From Henckelia pumila (Eukaryota; Streptophyta; Magnoliopsida; Lamiales; Gesneriaceae), in contig NC_133122.1 in NCBI RefSeq assembly GCF_033568475.1, positions 81,243,442 to 81,307,441 on the forward strand: a DNA stretch of 64,000 nucleotides, in the 5' to 3' direction. Every line of letters starts with the position of its first letter. Position 1 is the first letter of the stretch. The notes below the pieces were generated by a model that had not been told where the DNA came from, ran no database searches, and saw only the letters and a program-made list of their open reading frames with translations. Position numbers and translations under genes: made by a program. Positions 11,227 to 22,390 of this stretch are shown here, one piece after another.

Positions 11227-13032
11227 TTACAACTCAATCATGCCAAGTTCACCACGCAAACGAATAAAAGTATTTTCATCTAGTGGTTTTGTAAAAATAT
11301 CAGCAATTTGATTTGACGTGTCAACATATTGAAGTTCAACTTCATTTCGTTCGATGTGGTCACGAATAAAATGATGACGAATGTCAATATGTTTGGTGCG
11401 CGAATGTTGAATCGGATTCTTTGTAAGACATATGGCGCTAGTGTTATCACAAAAAATAGGAATTTTTGAAAAAGAGACGCCATAGTCGAGCAATTGATGC
11501 TTCATCCAAAGAATTTGCGCACAACAACTACCAGCAGCCATATATTCGGCTTCGGTTGTTGATAACGCAACACAATTTTGCTTTTTCGAAAACCAAAAAA
11601 CTAAACAGTTTCCTAAAAAGAAACAAGTTCCACTAGTGCTTTTTCTGTCCACCTTATATCCACCAAAGTCGGCATCACAATATGCTTTTAAATCAAAGAA
11701 AGAATTTTTCGAATACCACAAGCCGAGATTTGGAGTATTTGAAAGATATTTGAAAATGCGTTTTAAGACGAACAAATGCGATTCTTTTGGACATGATTGA
11801 AATCGTGCACACAAGCAAACACTAAACATAATGTCCGGTCTACTAGCAGTAGCATAAAGTAAGGAGCCAATCATACTACGAAAGGAAGATTGATCTACAG
11901 TTTTACCATTTTCATCTTTGTCGAGTCTGATTGCTGTGCTCATCGGTGTGGATGATGATTTTGTATTCTCCATCCCAAATTATATCATCAACATAGATTT
12001 GCACAATTAATAAATCATCTTTAACATTCTTGGTGAATAAAGTAATGTCGATATTTCCTCTTGAAAAACCATTTGAAAGCAAGAAAGTAGACAATTTATC
12101 ATACCAAGCTCTAGGAGCTTGTTTCAATCCATACAAGGCTTTGTTAAGTCTAAACACATGATCAGGAAAAACAGTATCAACAAAGCCATCAGGTTGTTCA
12201 ATGTAAACCTCCTCTTTCAATTCACCATTAAGAAATGCACTCTTGACATCCATTTGAAATAACTTGAAATTTCTAGAGCAAGCAAAAGCAAGTAGCATGC
12301 GAATAGATTCTAGTCTAGAAACAGGCGCATAAGTTTCATGATAATCTATGTCTTCTTCTTGACTATATCCTTTAGCTACAAGCCTAGCTTTATTTCTCAT
12401 GATAGTACCATGCTCGTCAAGTTTATTCCTAAAAACCCATTTAGTACCAATGATAGATCTATCATGCAGCCTAGGAACAAGATTCCAAATATTATTACGT
12501 CTAAACTCATTCAACTCATCTTGCATAGCAATAATCCATGAATCATCTAATAAAGCATCATCAATGCACTTAGGTTCAACATGCGAAACAAAAGCAAGAT
12601 GATTGCAAATATTATTAATTGAAGAGCGAGTGGTTAATCCCTTCGAAGGACTTTCAATGATAAGATCCATAGGATGATCTTTGTGAAGCGTCCAATCCTT
12701 CGAAAGTGGTGTTTTCTCAACAGAAACATCTATATCATTTAAGCTTGAGGAGGCCATCTCTTCTTCGAGTAATTCTAAATCATCGTTAGTATTACGAGGA
12801 ACTATAGACATAGATTCATCAAATATTACATGAATTGATTCTTCAACAAGTAAAGTGCATTTATTAAATACTCTAAAAGTCTTACTTGTAGTAGAATATC
12901 CAAGAAAAATACCTTTGTCGGATTTGACATCAAATTTGCCAAGGTTGTCCTTACCGTTATTATGAATATAGCATTTGGAACCGAAAGCTCGAAAGTATGA
13001 AATGTTAGGATTTCTCCCTCTCCATAATTCAT
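11227..13032 (-). pseudogene. A1 pol: integrase C-terminus, reverse transcriptase and RNase H (broken)
   Basis: Minus-strand reading contains the RT start [15 protein letters not shown], motif [27 protein letters not shown] and the catalytic YVDD. RNase H (CDADFGGYKVDRKSTSG, STTEAEYMAA) ends at 11227. Just after YVDDII about 170 bp are missing compared with A2. The sequence jumps to GMENTKSSSTP with a frameshift, so the RT thumb/connection region is lost. Short T/G-rich homology at the join (TTTGG at both ends in A2) suggests a microhomology deletion. Confidence 0.85.
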
Positions 13033-14151
13033 ATGGAGTTTTCTTGAGAATTGGCCTTATTGATACACGATTGATAATGTAACAAGCAGTTCATTGCTTC
13101 AGCCCAAAAATATTTTGGTAGAGAATGCTCATATATCATGGTCCTTGCAATCTCCACAAGTGTCCTATTTTTTCTCTCAATGACCCCGTTTTGTTGACGA
13201 GTCCTAGGACAAGAAAAATTGTGACCGATGCCTTTCTCTTCACAAAAGTTTGAAAAACTCTCATTTTGAAATTCAGTTCCGTGGTCACTACGGATCTGTT
13301 TTATAGAAAGATTTTTCTTATTCTCAACTCGTTTGACAAAAGTTTTAAAATAATCAAAGGCATCATTTTTGTGGGCTAAAAACAATGTCCACATGTAACG
13401 TGAAAAATCATCCACAATGACAAATGCATAAAGCTTCCCTCCTAGGCTAGCGTTCCTCGAGGGACCACATAGATCTAGGTGGAGAAGTTCAAGGGGCATA
13501 GAAGTTGATACAAAATTTTTGCTTTTAAAAGATTCTTTTGTATGTTTGCCAAGTTGACATGCAACACAAACATAATCTAATTTTAAATAGAGTTTTGGCA
13601 TACCAATAACTAAATCAAGTTTAAAAAGTTTTTCTATGGTACTAGGACCAACATGACCTAGTCGTCTATGCCAAAGAATGTTGTCATCAACATTCAAGGA
13701 TACAAGGCTTTTAATATTTGATAAAGATAAATTATTTAAAGAAACCTTGTATACATTTTCACTTCTATATCCTTTGAAATTTATGGATTTGTCAGTCGTG
13801 AGTGATATAGTGCAGTGTTGGGGAGTGAATTTGACTTCATAACCTCTATCACACAATTGACTTATGCTTAGTAAGTTATGATTAAGCCCTTTCACTAGGA
13901 GTACATCATCAATCAAGCAGGATTCAGATATACCTATTGAGCCGATTCTTTCGATAATTCCTTTGCTGTTGTCTCCAAATGTGACAGTTCCTTTCTCCTT
14001 TGGTTTGATGGATTGGAGTAGCTCTTTGTTCCCGGTCATATGTCTAGAACATCCACTGTCTAGATACCATATGCTTGGAAGAACAGCTTTCCTATTTCCT
14101 TGCAAAAATTTATTTTGGTACCCTTTAGTTCTTTTGGGTCCACAGAGTTAG
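13029..14151 (-). pseudogene. A1 protease and integrase core (frameshifted at the end)
   Basis: Protease has IWYLDSGCSRHMTGN. Integrase follows with an HHCC zinc region (LWHRRLGH...CVACQLGKH) and the catalytic triad in VIVDDFSRY, IRSDHGTEF and GVIERKNRT. The long frame runs from 14105 and ends in a frameshift near 13060, in the equivalent of EAMNTACYIINR. Together with the fragment to its left it would form one polyprotein. Confidence 0.85.
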
Positions 14152-14287
14152 AAAAGAGAAATACAAAATAGATTTCTAAGAGTTCAGTCTCTCATAGCGA
14201 CATCATCGCCACTTTCCAAGAGTGCTCCCAGTAGTAGGTAGGGCTATGGCCTCTTTAAAAACCTATTTCCTTGGACAGAGCAGCGTT

Positions 14288-14371
14288 CATCAGTAAGACC
14301 AGTCGCAAGTCAAGGCAGTTTAAACCGGTCATCAGTAAGAACAGTCGCAAGTCAAGGCAGTTTAAACCGGT
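14288..14371. repeat. 42-bp tandem duplication between A1 gag and pol
   Basis: Two copies differing by about one base contain CAAGTCAAGGCAGTTTAAAC. A2 has this sequence once (near 22180), so the duplication is specific to A1. Confidence 0.8.
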
Positions 14372-14422
14372 CTATGATGAACTCCCTTGGATCATGATCT
14401 CATAATGCCGACTAATGAGTTG

Positions 14423-15830
14423 TTAAGTACTCTTAGGCCTCCATTTCATATAGCTCTTTTGATCATATTGAAATTTTAAAGATCTACATTTATGTCTAAC
14501 ATGACCTATTTTACAACAATAAGAACATGTAGGGGGTAATCTCATTTTTGCCTTAGAAATTAGGCTAGTAAAGTCAATTGATTTCTTACCATACCCTAGT
14601 CCACCCTTATCAAAACTACATTTCTGCATGCTAAGTAAATTATTTAAATTATTACTACTAACATTGAACTTATCAAAAGATTTTTCTAAGTGAGCTATGT
14701 CATCCTTTAATCTTAGGTTTTCATGCTCCTTAGTCTCTAATTCATGTTTGAGCTTTCTATTTTTTTTTCTAAGAGATTTAGCCATATCAAACATGTTTTT
14801 ATATGCATGTAGTAGTTCGTCATAGGAAGGTACCTCGTCATCGTCGTCGGAGACGATGTCATCACTTTTAGCCATGAGGCAGATGTTTGCTTCCTCCTCG
14901 TCATCGTCGCTATCACTCCAAGTGGCTATGAGTGCTTTCTTCTTTCTCTTGTCAACTTTCTTGTTGATAGGACACTCATTTGCATAGTGGCCTTGTTTTT
15001 GACAGTTGTAGCAGGTAACTTCTTTGTCCGTCTTCTTTTTGAAGTTGTTTCCTCGCATAAATCTTTTGAATTTTCTTGCAAAGAGTGCCATATCATCATC
15101 TTCATCTTCTTTGGATTGGCTAGATAGAGCAATCCCCTTGGCCTTGATATCTTCTTTCTTTATTTCCTTCCTTGTTGACAGTTCCAACTCATGGGTTTTT
15201 AGAGTCCCATGAAGTTGATCAAGGTCATATGAAGCGGTGTCGCCTTTGTTGGATTCTATGATAGCCATCCTCTTGGCATCCCACTCCTTGGGTAAGGCGC
15301 GTAGAGCTCTCCTCCACACTTATTTGGTTGGATATTGTTCCCAAAGTTGGGCTAGCTCATTGATAATTTGAGTAAGCCTTCAGAACATTGTGTCAATATC
15401 CTCATTGGCTTCCATCTCAAATGTTTCGTATTTGAGTTGGAGTAGATCGATCTTCGTTTCTTGTCTTGATTAGTCCCTTCATGGCATATTTCCAAGTTGT
15501 CCCATATCTCTTTAGCGGATGAGCACATTGAGATCCGGTTGTACTCGTTCATATCTAAGGAACAATGAAGAATATTCATGGCTTTAGCATTTTAGATATA
15601 AGTTTCATATCCTCCTTAGAAAAGTCGTCCATTCCTTTAGAAATTTTGACACCCTCAACCTCTTTAGTAGGTATGTAGGGACGTTTCACAGTAACCTTCC
15701 AAAGGTCATAGTCTACGGATTGGATATATAGGGACATTCAATTTTTCCAATATCCGTAGTTTATGCCATTGAAAAGAGGAGGACGATTTGTTGATTGCCC
15801 TTGAGCATAGTCGCTCGCTAGATTTGCCAT
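14423..15830 (-). pseudogene. A1 gag (stop codon and two frameshifts)
   Basis: Starts at ATG 15828-15830 (MANLASDYAQGQSTN). A TGA follows INYGYWKN, where A2 reads CAA. A base is lost near 15595 before MNILHCSLDMNEYN, and another shift lies near 15450. The long C-terminal frame (14423-15319) keeps the CCHC knuckle CYNCQKQGHYANEC, an acidic stretch, a coiled coil and a second finger CSYCCKIGHVRHKC. Confidence 0.85.
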
Positions 15831-15860
15831 AAGAACCTTTTTGAAAATATTTTGTAAAAA

Positions 15861-15878
15861 GGTGGCTCTGATACCACT
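15861..15878 (-). other. A1 primer binding site
   Basis: Minus strand reads TGGTATCAGAGCCACC directly inside the 5' LTR, the usual complement to the 3' end of plant initiator tRNA-Met. Confidence 0.85.
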
Positions 15879-17544
15879 TGTTAGAACCTAATGGGGGGGG
15901 ATTTAGGTTCTATTGGCAACTTTAGAAATTTAAAGCGATTATGCTAGTACGCAAGCGGAAGACTTAAAGCAATTAATAATAAGTGCGGTAAATAAATGCG
16001 TAATGTAAATAAAAGGGATAAGAGATGTTTATGAAAGTTCGACGATAAATCGTCTACATCTCCCTTTCTTGGTTAAGATCGATTAACCAAGGATCCACTA
16101 GCACTTCAACGTCTTGGCCTTGATGGCTCCAAGGATAGCCGTACAACTCAACACAATCACCGCACCGATACAACTCAAACTCTTGGACTTAAGGGCTCCA
16201 AGGATAGCCTCAACACAACACACTTGGCTTCACACTCAAGTGCTTACAATGATAGCACAACACACTTGGCTTCACACTCAAGTGTTTACAACAATAGCAC
16301 AACCAACTCACGAACTATTTTTACAAACACTCTCAAATACTTGAATATATCACACACACACTTTGATAGTGAGAAATTGCTTGCAAAGGAGAGAAGAGAT
16401 GAGTTGGGATGTCTCCAAATGAACTTGGATGGCCTCTATTTATAGTTGGCAAAGATTTGAATCTGATTTGAGTGCTTGGAGCGTGTGTTAAGAAGTCAAG
16501 GAGTGACAAAAAGTGTTCGGCGCCGCTGCCTACTTTTTCCCAGCACTGAACGGATTTTGTGAAAAAATCATATCTTCCAATCTAACCGTTGGATTGATCT
16601 GAAATTTGAACTAAAGCTTTAAAACATCTGGATATTCATTCTGAACGGTAAAGATTTGATTTTAACGAGTCAAACATTTCCAGTAATTTTCGGAAGTCAC
16701 TTCATCAAGTTTTCGAACTTGTTTTGTGCAACAAATTTGAAAAATTCATATCTCCATATCCATCCGTTGGATTGATCTGAATTTTGGACAAAGGTTGTAA
16801 AACATCCTAAATTGGAATCTGATTGGTGGAGATTTTATTTAATGTCTTAAAAAATCCCAGTTAATTTCTGAAGTTGAATCTTCATCATTTACTTCATGTT
16901 CTGCAGAAATAGGTACTGTGCAACATTTGTGGAATATTCATAACTCCATATATAGCCGTTGGATTGATATGAAATTTTGATTTAAGTTTTATAACATCCT
17001 GATATTGATTTTTATCGGTGAAGATTTTATTTGGATGTCTCAAGCACGTCCTGTAATTTTCCGAAGTTGATTCTTCATCCTTCACTTCAAGTTCTGCAGA
17101 AATAGGTACTGCACAACTTTTGTGGAAAAGTCATAACTTCATATCTAGCCGTTGGATTGCTCTCAAATTTGGACAGCACATGTAAAACTTCCTCATCATG
17201 ATTATGATTGGTGAAGATCGGATTTTATTACCTAGAAAATTCTCAGTAATTTTCGGAAGTTGCTGCTCCATACTTTGGCTTCTTCTTGTCTTTTTCTTCA
17301 TATCTCTTAACAATGTTTCATCCATTCAATGAGCAATAAAAAACTTTATAAATACATTTATAGCTTCAAAATAGCTTCCAAGAATTTAATCATCAATAAA
17401 TCTAATCTGTAAAATCTCACTTTAAATGGTTAGTAACAATTAACCGAGTTTTGTAATCATCAAAACATAATATTATGAGACTTGTTAATGCATTAAAAAC
17501 ATTAATCTCATAACACGATATTTGTATGCGTTTAAGGCGTAACA
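15879..17544 (-). repeat. A1 5' LTR (right copy)
   Basis: Boundaries TGTTAGAACC...AAGGCGTAACA, 1666 bp, followed by the target duplication CAATC. The minus-strand TATA box lies at about 16437-16444. It carries the same U3 tandem repeats as the left copy. Confidence 0.92.
16555..17270 (-). repeat. The same tandem repeats in the right A1 LTR
   Basis: Four units start near 16560, 16730, 16919 and 17114 with the same order and spacing as in the left LTR. They were therefore present before this insertion. Confidence 0.8.
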
Positions 17545-18115
17545 CAATCTAAGGAGGATTTTTTGGCTTCTTTATATAGGATACGTATACATTGAAGAGA
17601 GAGTAGAAAAAGAGAGAACCGAGATTGAGAGAATTGTGCGTACACTTTGAAGAATTCTAAAGCTCGGATTTATTTTTTTGTTTGTGGTTTACTTGTTCGA
17701 CGTGAAGAGTTTGAGAGCATTAAAGAATTGGATCGTTGTGTTGCTCTTGGTTTTTAGTAGACAAGGATCATCTCCTTATTTGATTTTCTTATTCTATTTC
17801 ATATATAATTTTTAGGAGTTGTTTTGATTATTTATTTTCTCACTTGTTTTGAGAAAATTGAGTTTGACAATAATTCATTAGTTTTAGGATTTGTGAAACT
17901 CTTTGATTTATTTCCTAGTGAAAGTTTTGCTCTGAGACGTTGCAAGAGTATTGTATACTCTTGCTTAAATATCTGAGTCTATTTATCTGGTTGATTTTTT
18001 TATTTTAACGATTTTATTATTTCCCCTGTATGTTACTTGAAGTGTTATTGAAGATGTTGCCAACACCTAGTGACAACATCTGAATCTGTTTATGTGCAAC
18101 CGTTTATTCCTTACA
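17545..18115 (+). repeat. E0 5' LTR, right-hand part
   Basis: This continues the LTR broken at 9121 by A1 and starts with the second copy of CAATC. A TATA-like TTTATATAGG lies near 17570. The LTR is taken to end in TTACA at 18115, immediately before the primer binding site. The left-hand part is 8853-9121. Confidence 0.55.
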
Positions 18116-18186
18116 AGTGGCATCAGAGATATATTATTGATACACTAAGAACTGATCCTGGTTTATTTATTTTTACAGGGAATAAT

Positions 18187-19460
18187 ATGGACTCGTCTAC
18201 TACTGCAAACTTGTTTTTGAAATCTCCGGTTCTTGATGGCTCTAATTATGCTTTGTGGAAGACAAGGATGCACTTCACTATCAAAGCTATGGATGAACGT
18301 GCATGGAGGAGTATACTTACCGGTTGGATTGCATTAAAGATCGTGGACAAATATGGTGACTACATCAGAAAAAAAGAAACCACGTGGACAACCGAGGAGG
18401 CACAAATCTCAAGCTTCAATGCTAAAGCAATCAATGCTATATTCTCAAACGTGGACATGAGAATGTTCGGGCTTATTGCTGACTGTGTTACTGTAAAAGA
18501 TGCATGGGATACTCTAGAAGAGTATTGTGAAGGATCGGAGAGTGTCAAAAGAACAAGGATGAGACTTCTTAACTCAAAATTCGAGAATCTTCGTATGAAT
18601 GAAGATGAAACTATTTCTGAATATGATCAGCGTCTTCGAGAGTTAATCACTGAAGCATTCACTCTTGGGGAACCGATTGCTAATGAAATACTTGTGAATA
18701 AAGTTCTTCGTTGAATAACGAAAAAATTTAATGGGAAGATTTGGGCACTTGAAGAAGTTAAAGAAACTTCAAAGATGAAGTTGACATAATTGATTAGTAT
18801 TCTTCAAGTGTTTGAGATGAATACTATAGCACGGAAGAAGGACAAGGCAAAATCAATAGCCTTTCAAGCTTCAAATGACTCATATGAGGATTATGTTCAG
18901 TTTCGTCAAGAGGTTCTTCAATCTGATCTAGAGGATAATACGATCTCACTCATCACCAAAAAGTTCAATGACTATTTGAAGAAGATGAAAGAGACAAGGA
19001 AAATTAATCAGAAACTTAATGATCCAATGTTCTCTAACAAGCCGTTGAGAATTTCTGGACCAGAACAGTCACCGAGGAAGTTTCCTGATCCTCAGAAGCC
19101 TCGACTGATGTTAGAAGGAAAGAAGAATCCTACTTCGAAGAAGATTGACACTGTAAAATGTCATGCATGTCAAGGCTTTGGAATTATGCCAATGAGTGTG
19201 CGAATACTCTTTGAAAGGAAAAAAAAAACATCATTGAGTGATGAATCTGAAGATGAAGAACAAGAATATGAAGAAAGTCACACAATCCTTACAGCTTTAC
19301 TGGAAAGCAAAAAGTTGTTTCAAGTCAATCCATTAGGTGTTGCCGCAGGTATTGCCACACTTGGCCGCAACATCTCCCAAAGTTCAGTAAGTTTAACGTC
19401 TTCTACTACTAATGATAAGTGTAATTCTGATGCAGGTGATGAATCAATGTCTATGGAAGA
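18187..19460 (+). pseudogene. E0 gag, N-terminal two thirds (broken)
   Basis: From ATG 18187 the product begins MDSSTTANLFLKSPVLDGSN and matches Sirevirus Gag (UBN2/DUF4219-like region with DAWDTLEEYCEGSE). Gag is the structural capsid protein of the element. Breaks: TGA at 18712-18714 (after NKVLR), a stop near 18787, and a frameshift in the CCHC zinc knuckle near 19165. There CHACQGFG is followed by YANECANTL in another frame. The frame is then cut by A2 at 19460 and resumes at 54176. Confidence 0.75.
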
Positions 19461-20662
19461 TGTTACGCCTTAAACGCGTACAAATCTCATGTAATGAGAT
19501 TAATGTTTTTAATGCATTAACAAGTCTCAAAATATTGTGTTTTGATGATTACAAAACTCGGTTAATTATTACAAACAATTTAAAGTGAGAAATTTTCAGA
19601 TAATAATATTTTTGTGTAGGACAATATTGGAAACAAGAACCGATAATAAAAAATTGGAGATAAAAATTTAAATGTTCGATTTTTCCCAGGGTCGGACAGT
19701 TCGAAGAAGGTTCGGACCACCCGAAGATTATTCAGTATTTAAATATGTTTGGAGGATAAGATCGGAGGTCACGAAAGACTTGTTCGGACGATCCGAAGCT
19801 AGTTCGGACGGCCCGAAGATTTCCTGAAATATAATGTTGCTCCGAGGCACTCTCGGAGGCCACGAAATGCACACTTCGGACGCCCCAAAGTTAAGTTCGG
19901 AGGAACCGATCTCTTTTACGGCAACTGAAGATTTTGTCGGAAGAAATTTGCCGGAATGAATTTAATGCAACCGTTCGGACGACCCGAAGATGAGTTTGGA
20001 CCCCCCGAACAGTTCACCAGCCGCAGAAATTTTAATTTGAATCAGACAAGTTCGGACGACCTGAAAACCCGTTTGGAGGATCCGAACCTGCTCGAAATTG
20101 CAACTATAAATAGAGGCCATTACAAGCCAATTGAGATATCCAATTCACTCTCATCTCTTGCAAGCATCTCCTCTCATTCATAGTGTTCTATCAAAGAGTT
20201 ATTCGATATATTCGCTCAAAAATTGAGAGTTGTTTGAAAAGATAATTTGAGAGTTGGTTGTTCAATTGTTGTAAAAACTGGTGTGTGAAGTCGAGTGTGT
20301 TGTGCGATTGTTGAGGATATCCTTGGAGCCCTTAAGGCCAAGTGTATCGAGTTGTATCGGCGCGGTGATTGTGTTGAGTTGTACAGCTATCCTTGGAGCC
20401 ATCAAGGTCAAGACGTTCGAAGTGCTAGTGGATCCTTGGTTAATAGATCTTAACCAAGAAGGGGAGACGTAGACGATTTATCGTCGAACTTCCATAAACA
20501 TCTCTTATCCCTTTTATTGCTTTATTTACATTACGCATTTATTTACCGCATTTATTATTTATTGCTTCAAGTCTTCCGCTTGCGTATTTGCATAATCGTT
20601 TTATATTGCTAAAGTTGCTAATAGAACCTAAATCCCCACCCCACCCCCATTAGGTTCTAACA
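19461..20662 (+). repeat. A2 5' LTR
   Basis: TGTTACGCCTTAAACGCG...TTAGGTTCTAACA, 1202 bp. Its outer ~150 bp and its part downstream of the TATA box (TATAAATAGAGGCC near 20104) resemble A1. The U3 between them is different: it is filled with TTCGGA...CCGAA motifs. Confidence 0.92.
19680..20095 (+). promoter_or_regulatory. A2 U3 array of TTCGGA...CCGAA motifs upstream of the TATA box
   Basis: At least eight imperfect palindromes occur, such as TTCGGACGACCCGAAG, GTTCGGACGGCCCGAAG and TTTGGAGGATCCGAAC, spaced 15-50 bp apart. The array ends just before TATAAATAG. Its position suggests enhancer-like binding sites, but this is inference. Confidence 0.6.
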
Positions 20663-20680
20663 AGTGGTATGAAAGCCACC
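20663..20680 (+). other. A2 primer binding site, mutated
   Basis: AGTGGTATGAAAGCCACC follows the 5' LTR directly. Compared with TGGTATCAGAGCC in A1, it has two substitutions within the tRNA-complementary core. Confidence 0.75.
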
Positions 20681-20709
20681 TTTTTACAAAATATTTTCAA
20701 AAAAGCTCA

Positions 20710-22140
20710 ATGACAAATCTAGCGAGCGATTAGGATCAAGACCAATCAACCAATCATCCTCCTCTTTTCAACGGCATAAACTACGGATATTGGAAAAATC
20801 AAATGTCCCTATATATCCAATCCGTAGACTATGATCTTTGGAAAGTAACAGTGAAAGATCCCTATATACCTATGAAAGAGGTTGAAGGGGTTAACATTCC
20901 TAAGGGAATGAATGACTTTTCAAAGGAGGATATGAAATTAATTTCTCAAAATGCTAAAGATATGAATATTTTGCATTGTTACCTAGATATGAACGAGTAC
21001 AACCGAATCTCGATGTGCTCCTCCGCAAAAGAGATTTGGGACAAATTAGAGATATGCCACGAAGGAACCAACCAAGTAAAAGAGACAAAGATCGATCTTC
21101 TACAACTCAAATACGAGCCATTTGAGATGGATTCCAATGAAGACGTAGATACAATGTTCCGAAGGCTCTCTCAAATCATCAATGAGCTAGCCCAACTTGG
21201 AGAACAATATCCAAACAAGAAAGTGTGGAGGAGAGCTCTACGCGCCCTACCCAAGGAGTGGGATGCCAAAAGGACTGCTATCATTGAATCCAACAAAGGA
21301 GAAACCACATCCTATGATCTTGATCAACTCCATGGTACCCTAAAAACCCATGAGTTGGAATTGTCTACAAGGAAGGAAATAAAGAAAGAAGATTGAAAGA
21401 TCAAGGAAAAAGGGATTGCCTTATCCAGCCAAACCAAAGATGATGATGATGATGACATGACTCTCTTTGCGAGAAAATTCAAAAGATTTATGCGAGGAAA
21501 CAACTTCAAGAAAGAAAAGAAGCCGGACAAAGAAGTAACGTGCTACAACTGTCAACAACAAGGCCACTATGCAAATGAGGGCCCCCTCAAAAAGAAGGTT
21601 GACAAAGGCAAGAAGAAATCCCTAACTTGGAGCGACAGTGATGATGACGAGGAGGAAGCCAACATCTGCCTCATGGCTAAGGATGATGACATTGTCTTTG
21701 ACGACGATGATGAGGTACCTTCCTACGATGAGTTAATACATTCTTATAAACTTATGTTTGACATGACTAAATCACTTAGAAAGGAAAATAGAAATCTCAA
21801 AAATGAATTAGAATCTAAGGAGCATGAAAACCTAAGATTAAAAGATGACATAGCTCACTTAGAAAAATCATTTGATAAATTCAATGTTAGTAGTAATAAA
21901 TTGAATAATTTACCAAGCATGTAGAAATGTAGTTTTGATAAAGGTGGAATAGGGTATGGTAAGATATCTATAGACTTTGCTAGCCTTATTGCTAAAGCAA
22001 AAATGAGATCACCCCCTACATGCTCTTACTGCTGTAAAATAGGTCATGCTAGACATAAATGTAGATCTTTGAAATATCAATATGATAAAAAGAACTATAT
22101 GAAATAGAGACCTAAGAGTACTTAACAAATCATCAGTTGG
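20710..22140 (+). pseudogene. A2 gag (in-frame stops)
   Basis: From ATG 20710 (MTNLASD) a single frame runs through the whole gag. It is interrupted by TAG after codon 7, TGA near 21393, TAG at 21922-21924 and TAG near 22105. It matches the A1 Gag almost throughout. The first zinc knuckle reads CYNCQQQGHYANEG, so the last metal-binding Cys is replaced by Gly. The second finger (CSYCCKIGHARHKC) is intact. Confidence 0.85.
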
Positions 22141-22390
22141 CATTATGATAACATGATCTAAGAGAGTTCATCATAGACCGGTTTAAACTGCCTTGACTTG
22201 CAACTGGTCTTCCTGATGAATGCTGCTCTGTCCAAGAAAATAGGTTTTTAAAGAGGCCATAACCCTACCTACTACTAGGAGCATTTTTGGAAAGTGTCGA
22301 TGATGTCGCTATGAGAGACTGAACTCTTAGAAGTCCATTTTGTATCTCTTGTTTCTAACACTGTGGACCCAAAAGAACTAAAGGGTACCA

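Larger units (their letters stand above)
9122..17544 (-). mobile_element. A1: complete but defective Sirevirus-type Ty1/copia element
   Basis: Two LTRs (9122-10776 and 15879-17544) flank an internal region read on the minus strand: gag, protease, integrase, RT, RNase H. The LTRs begin TGTTA and end TAACA. CAATC is duplicated at 9117-9121 and 17545-17549. The primer binding site (TGGTATCAGAGCC on the minus strand, initiator tRNA-Met type) adjoins the right LTR. A polypurine tract (AAAAAGAGGGAG) adjoins the left LTR. Protease DSGCSRHMTG, two Gag zinc knuckles and the GGGGGAG tracts fit the Sirevirus lineage. The LTRs differ at a few percent of positions by eye. Unlike A2, it has no extra ORF behind pol and its U3 is of a different type. 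Confidence 0.93.

Noticed and set aside
15861..15878. tRNA-like strings TGGTATCAGAGC at several places
   Set aside because: They are primer binding sites beside LTRs. No cloverleaf can be formed around them.
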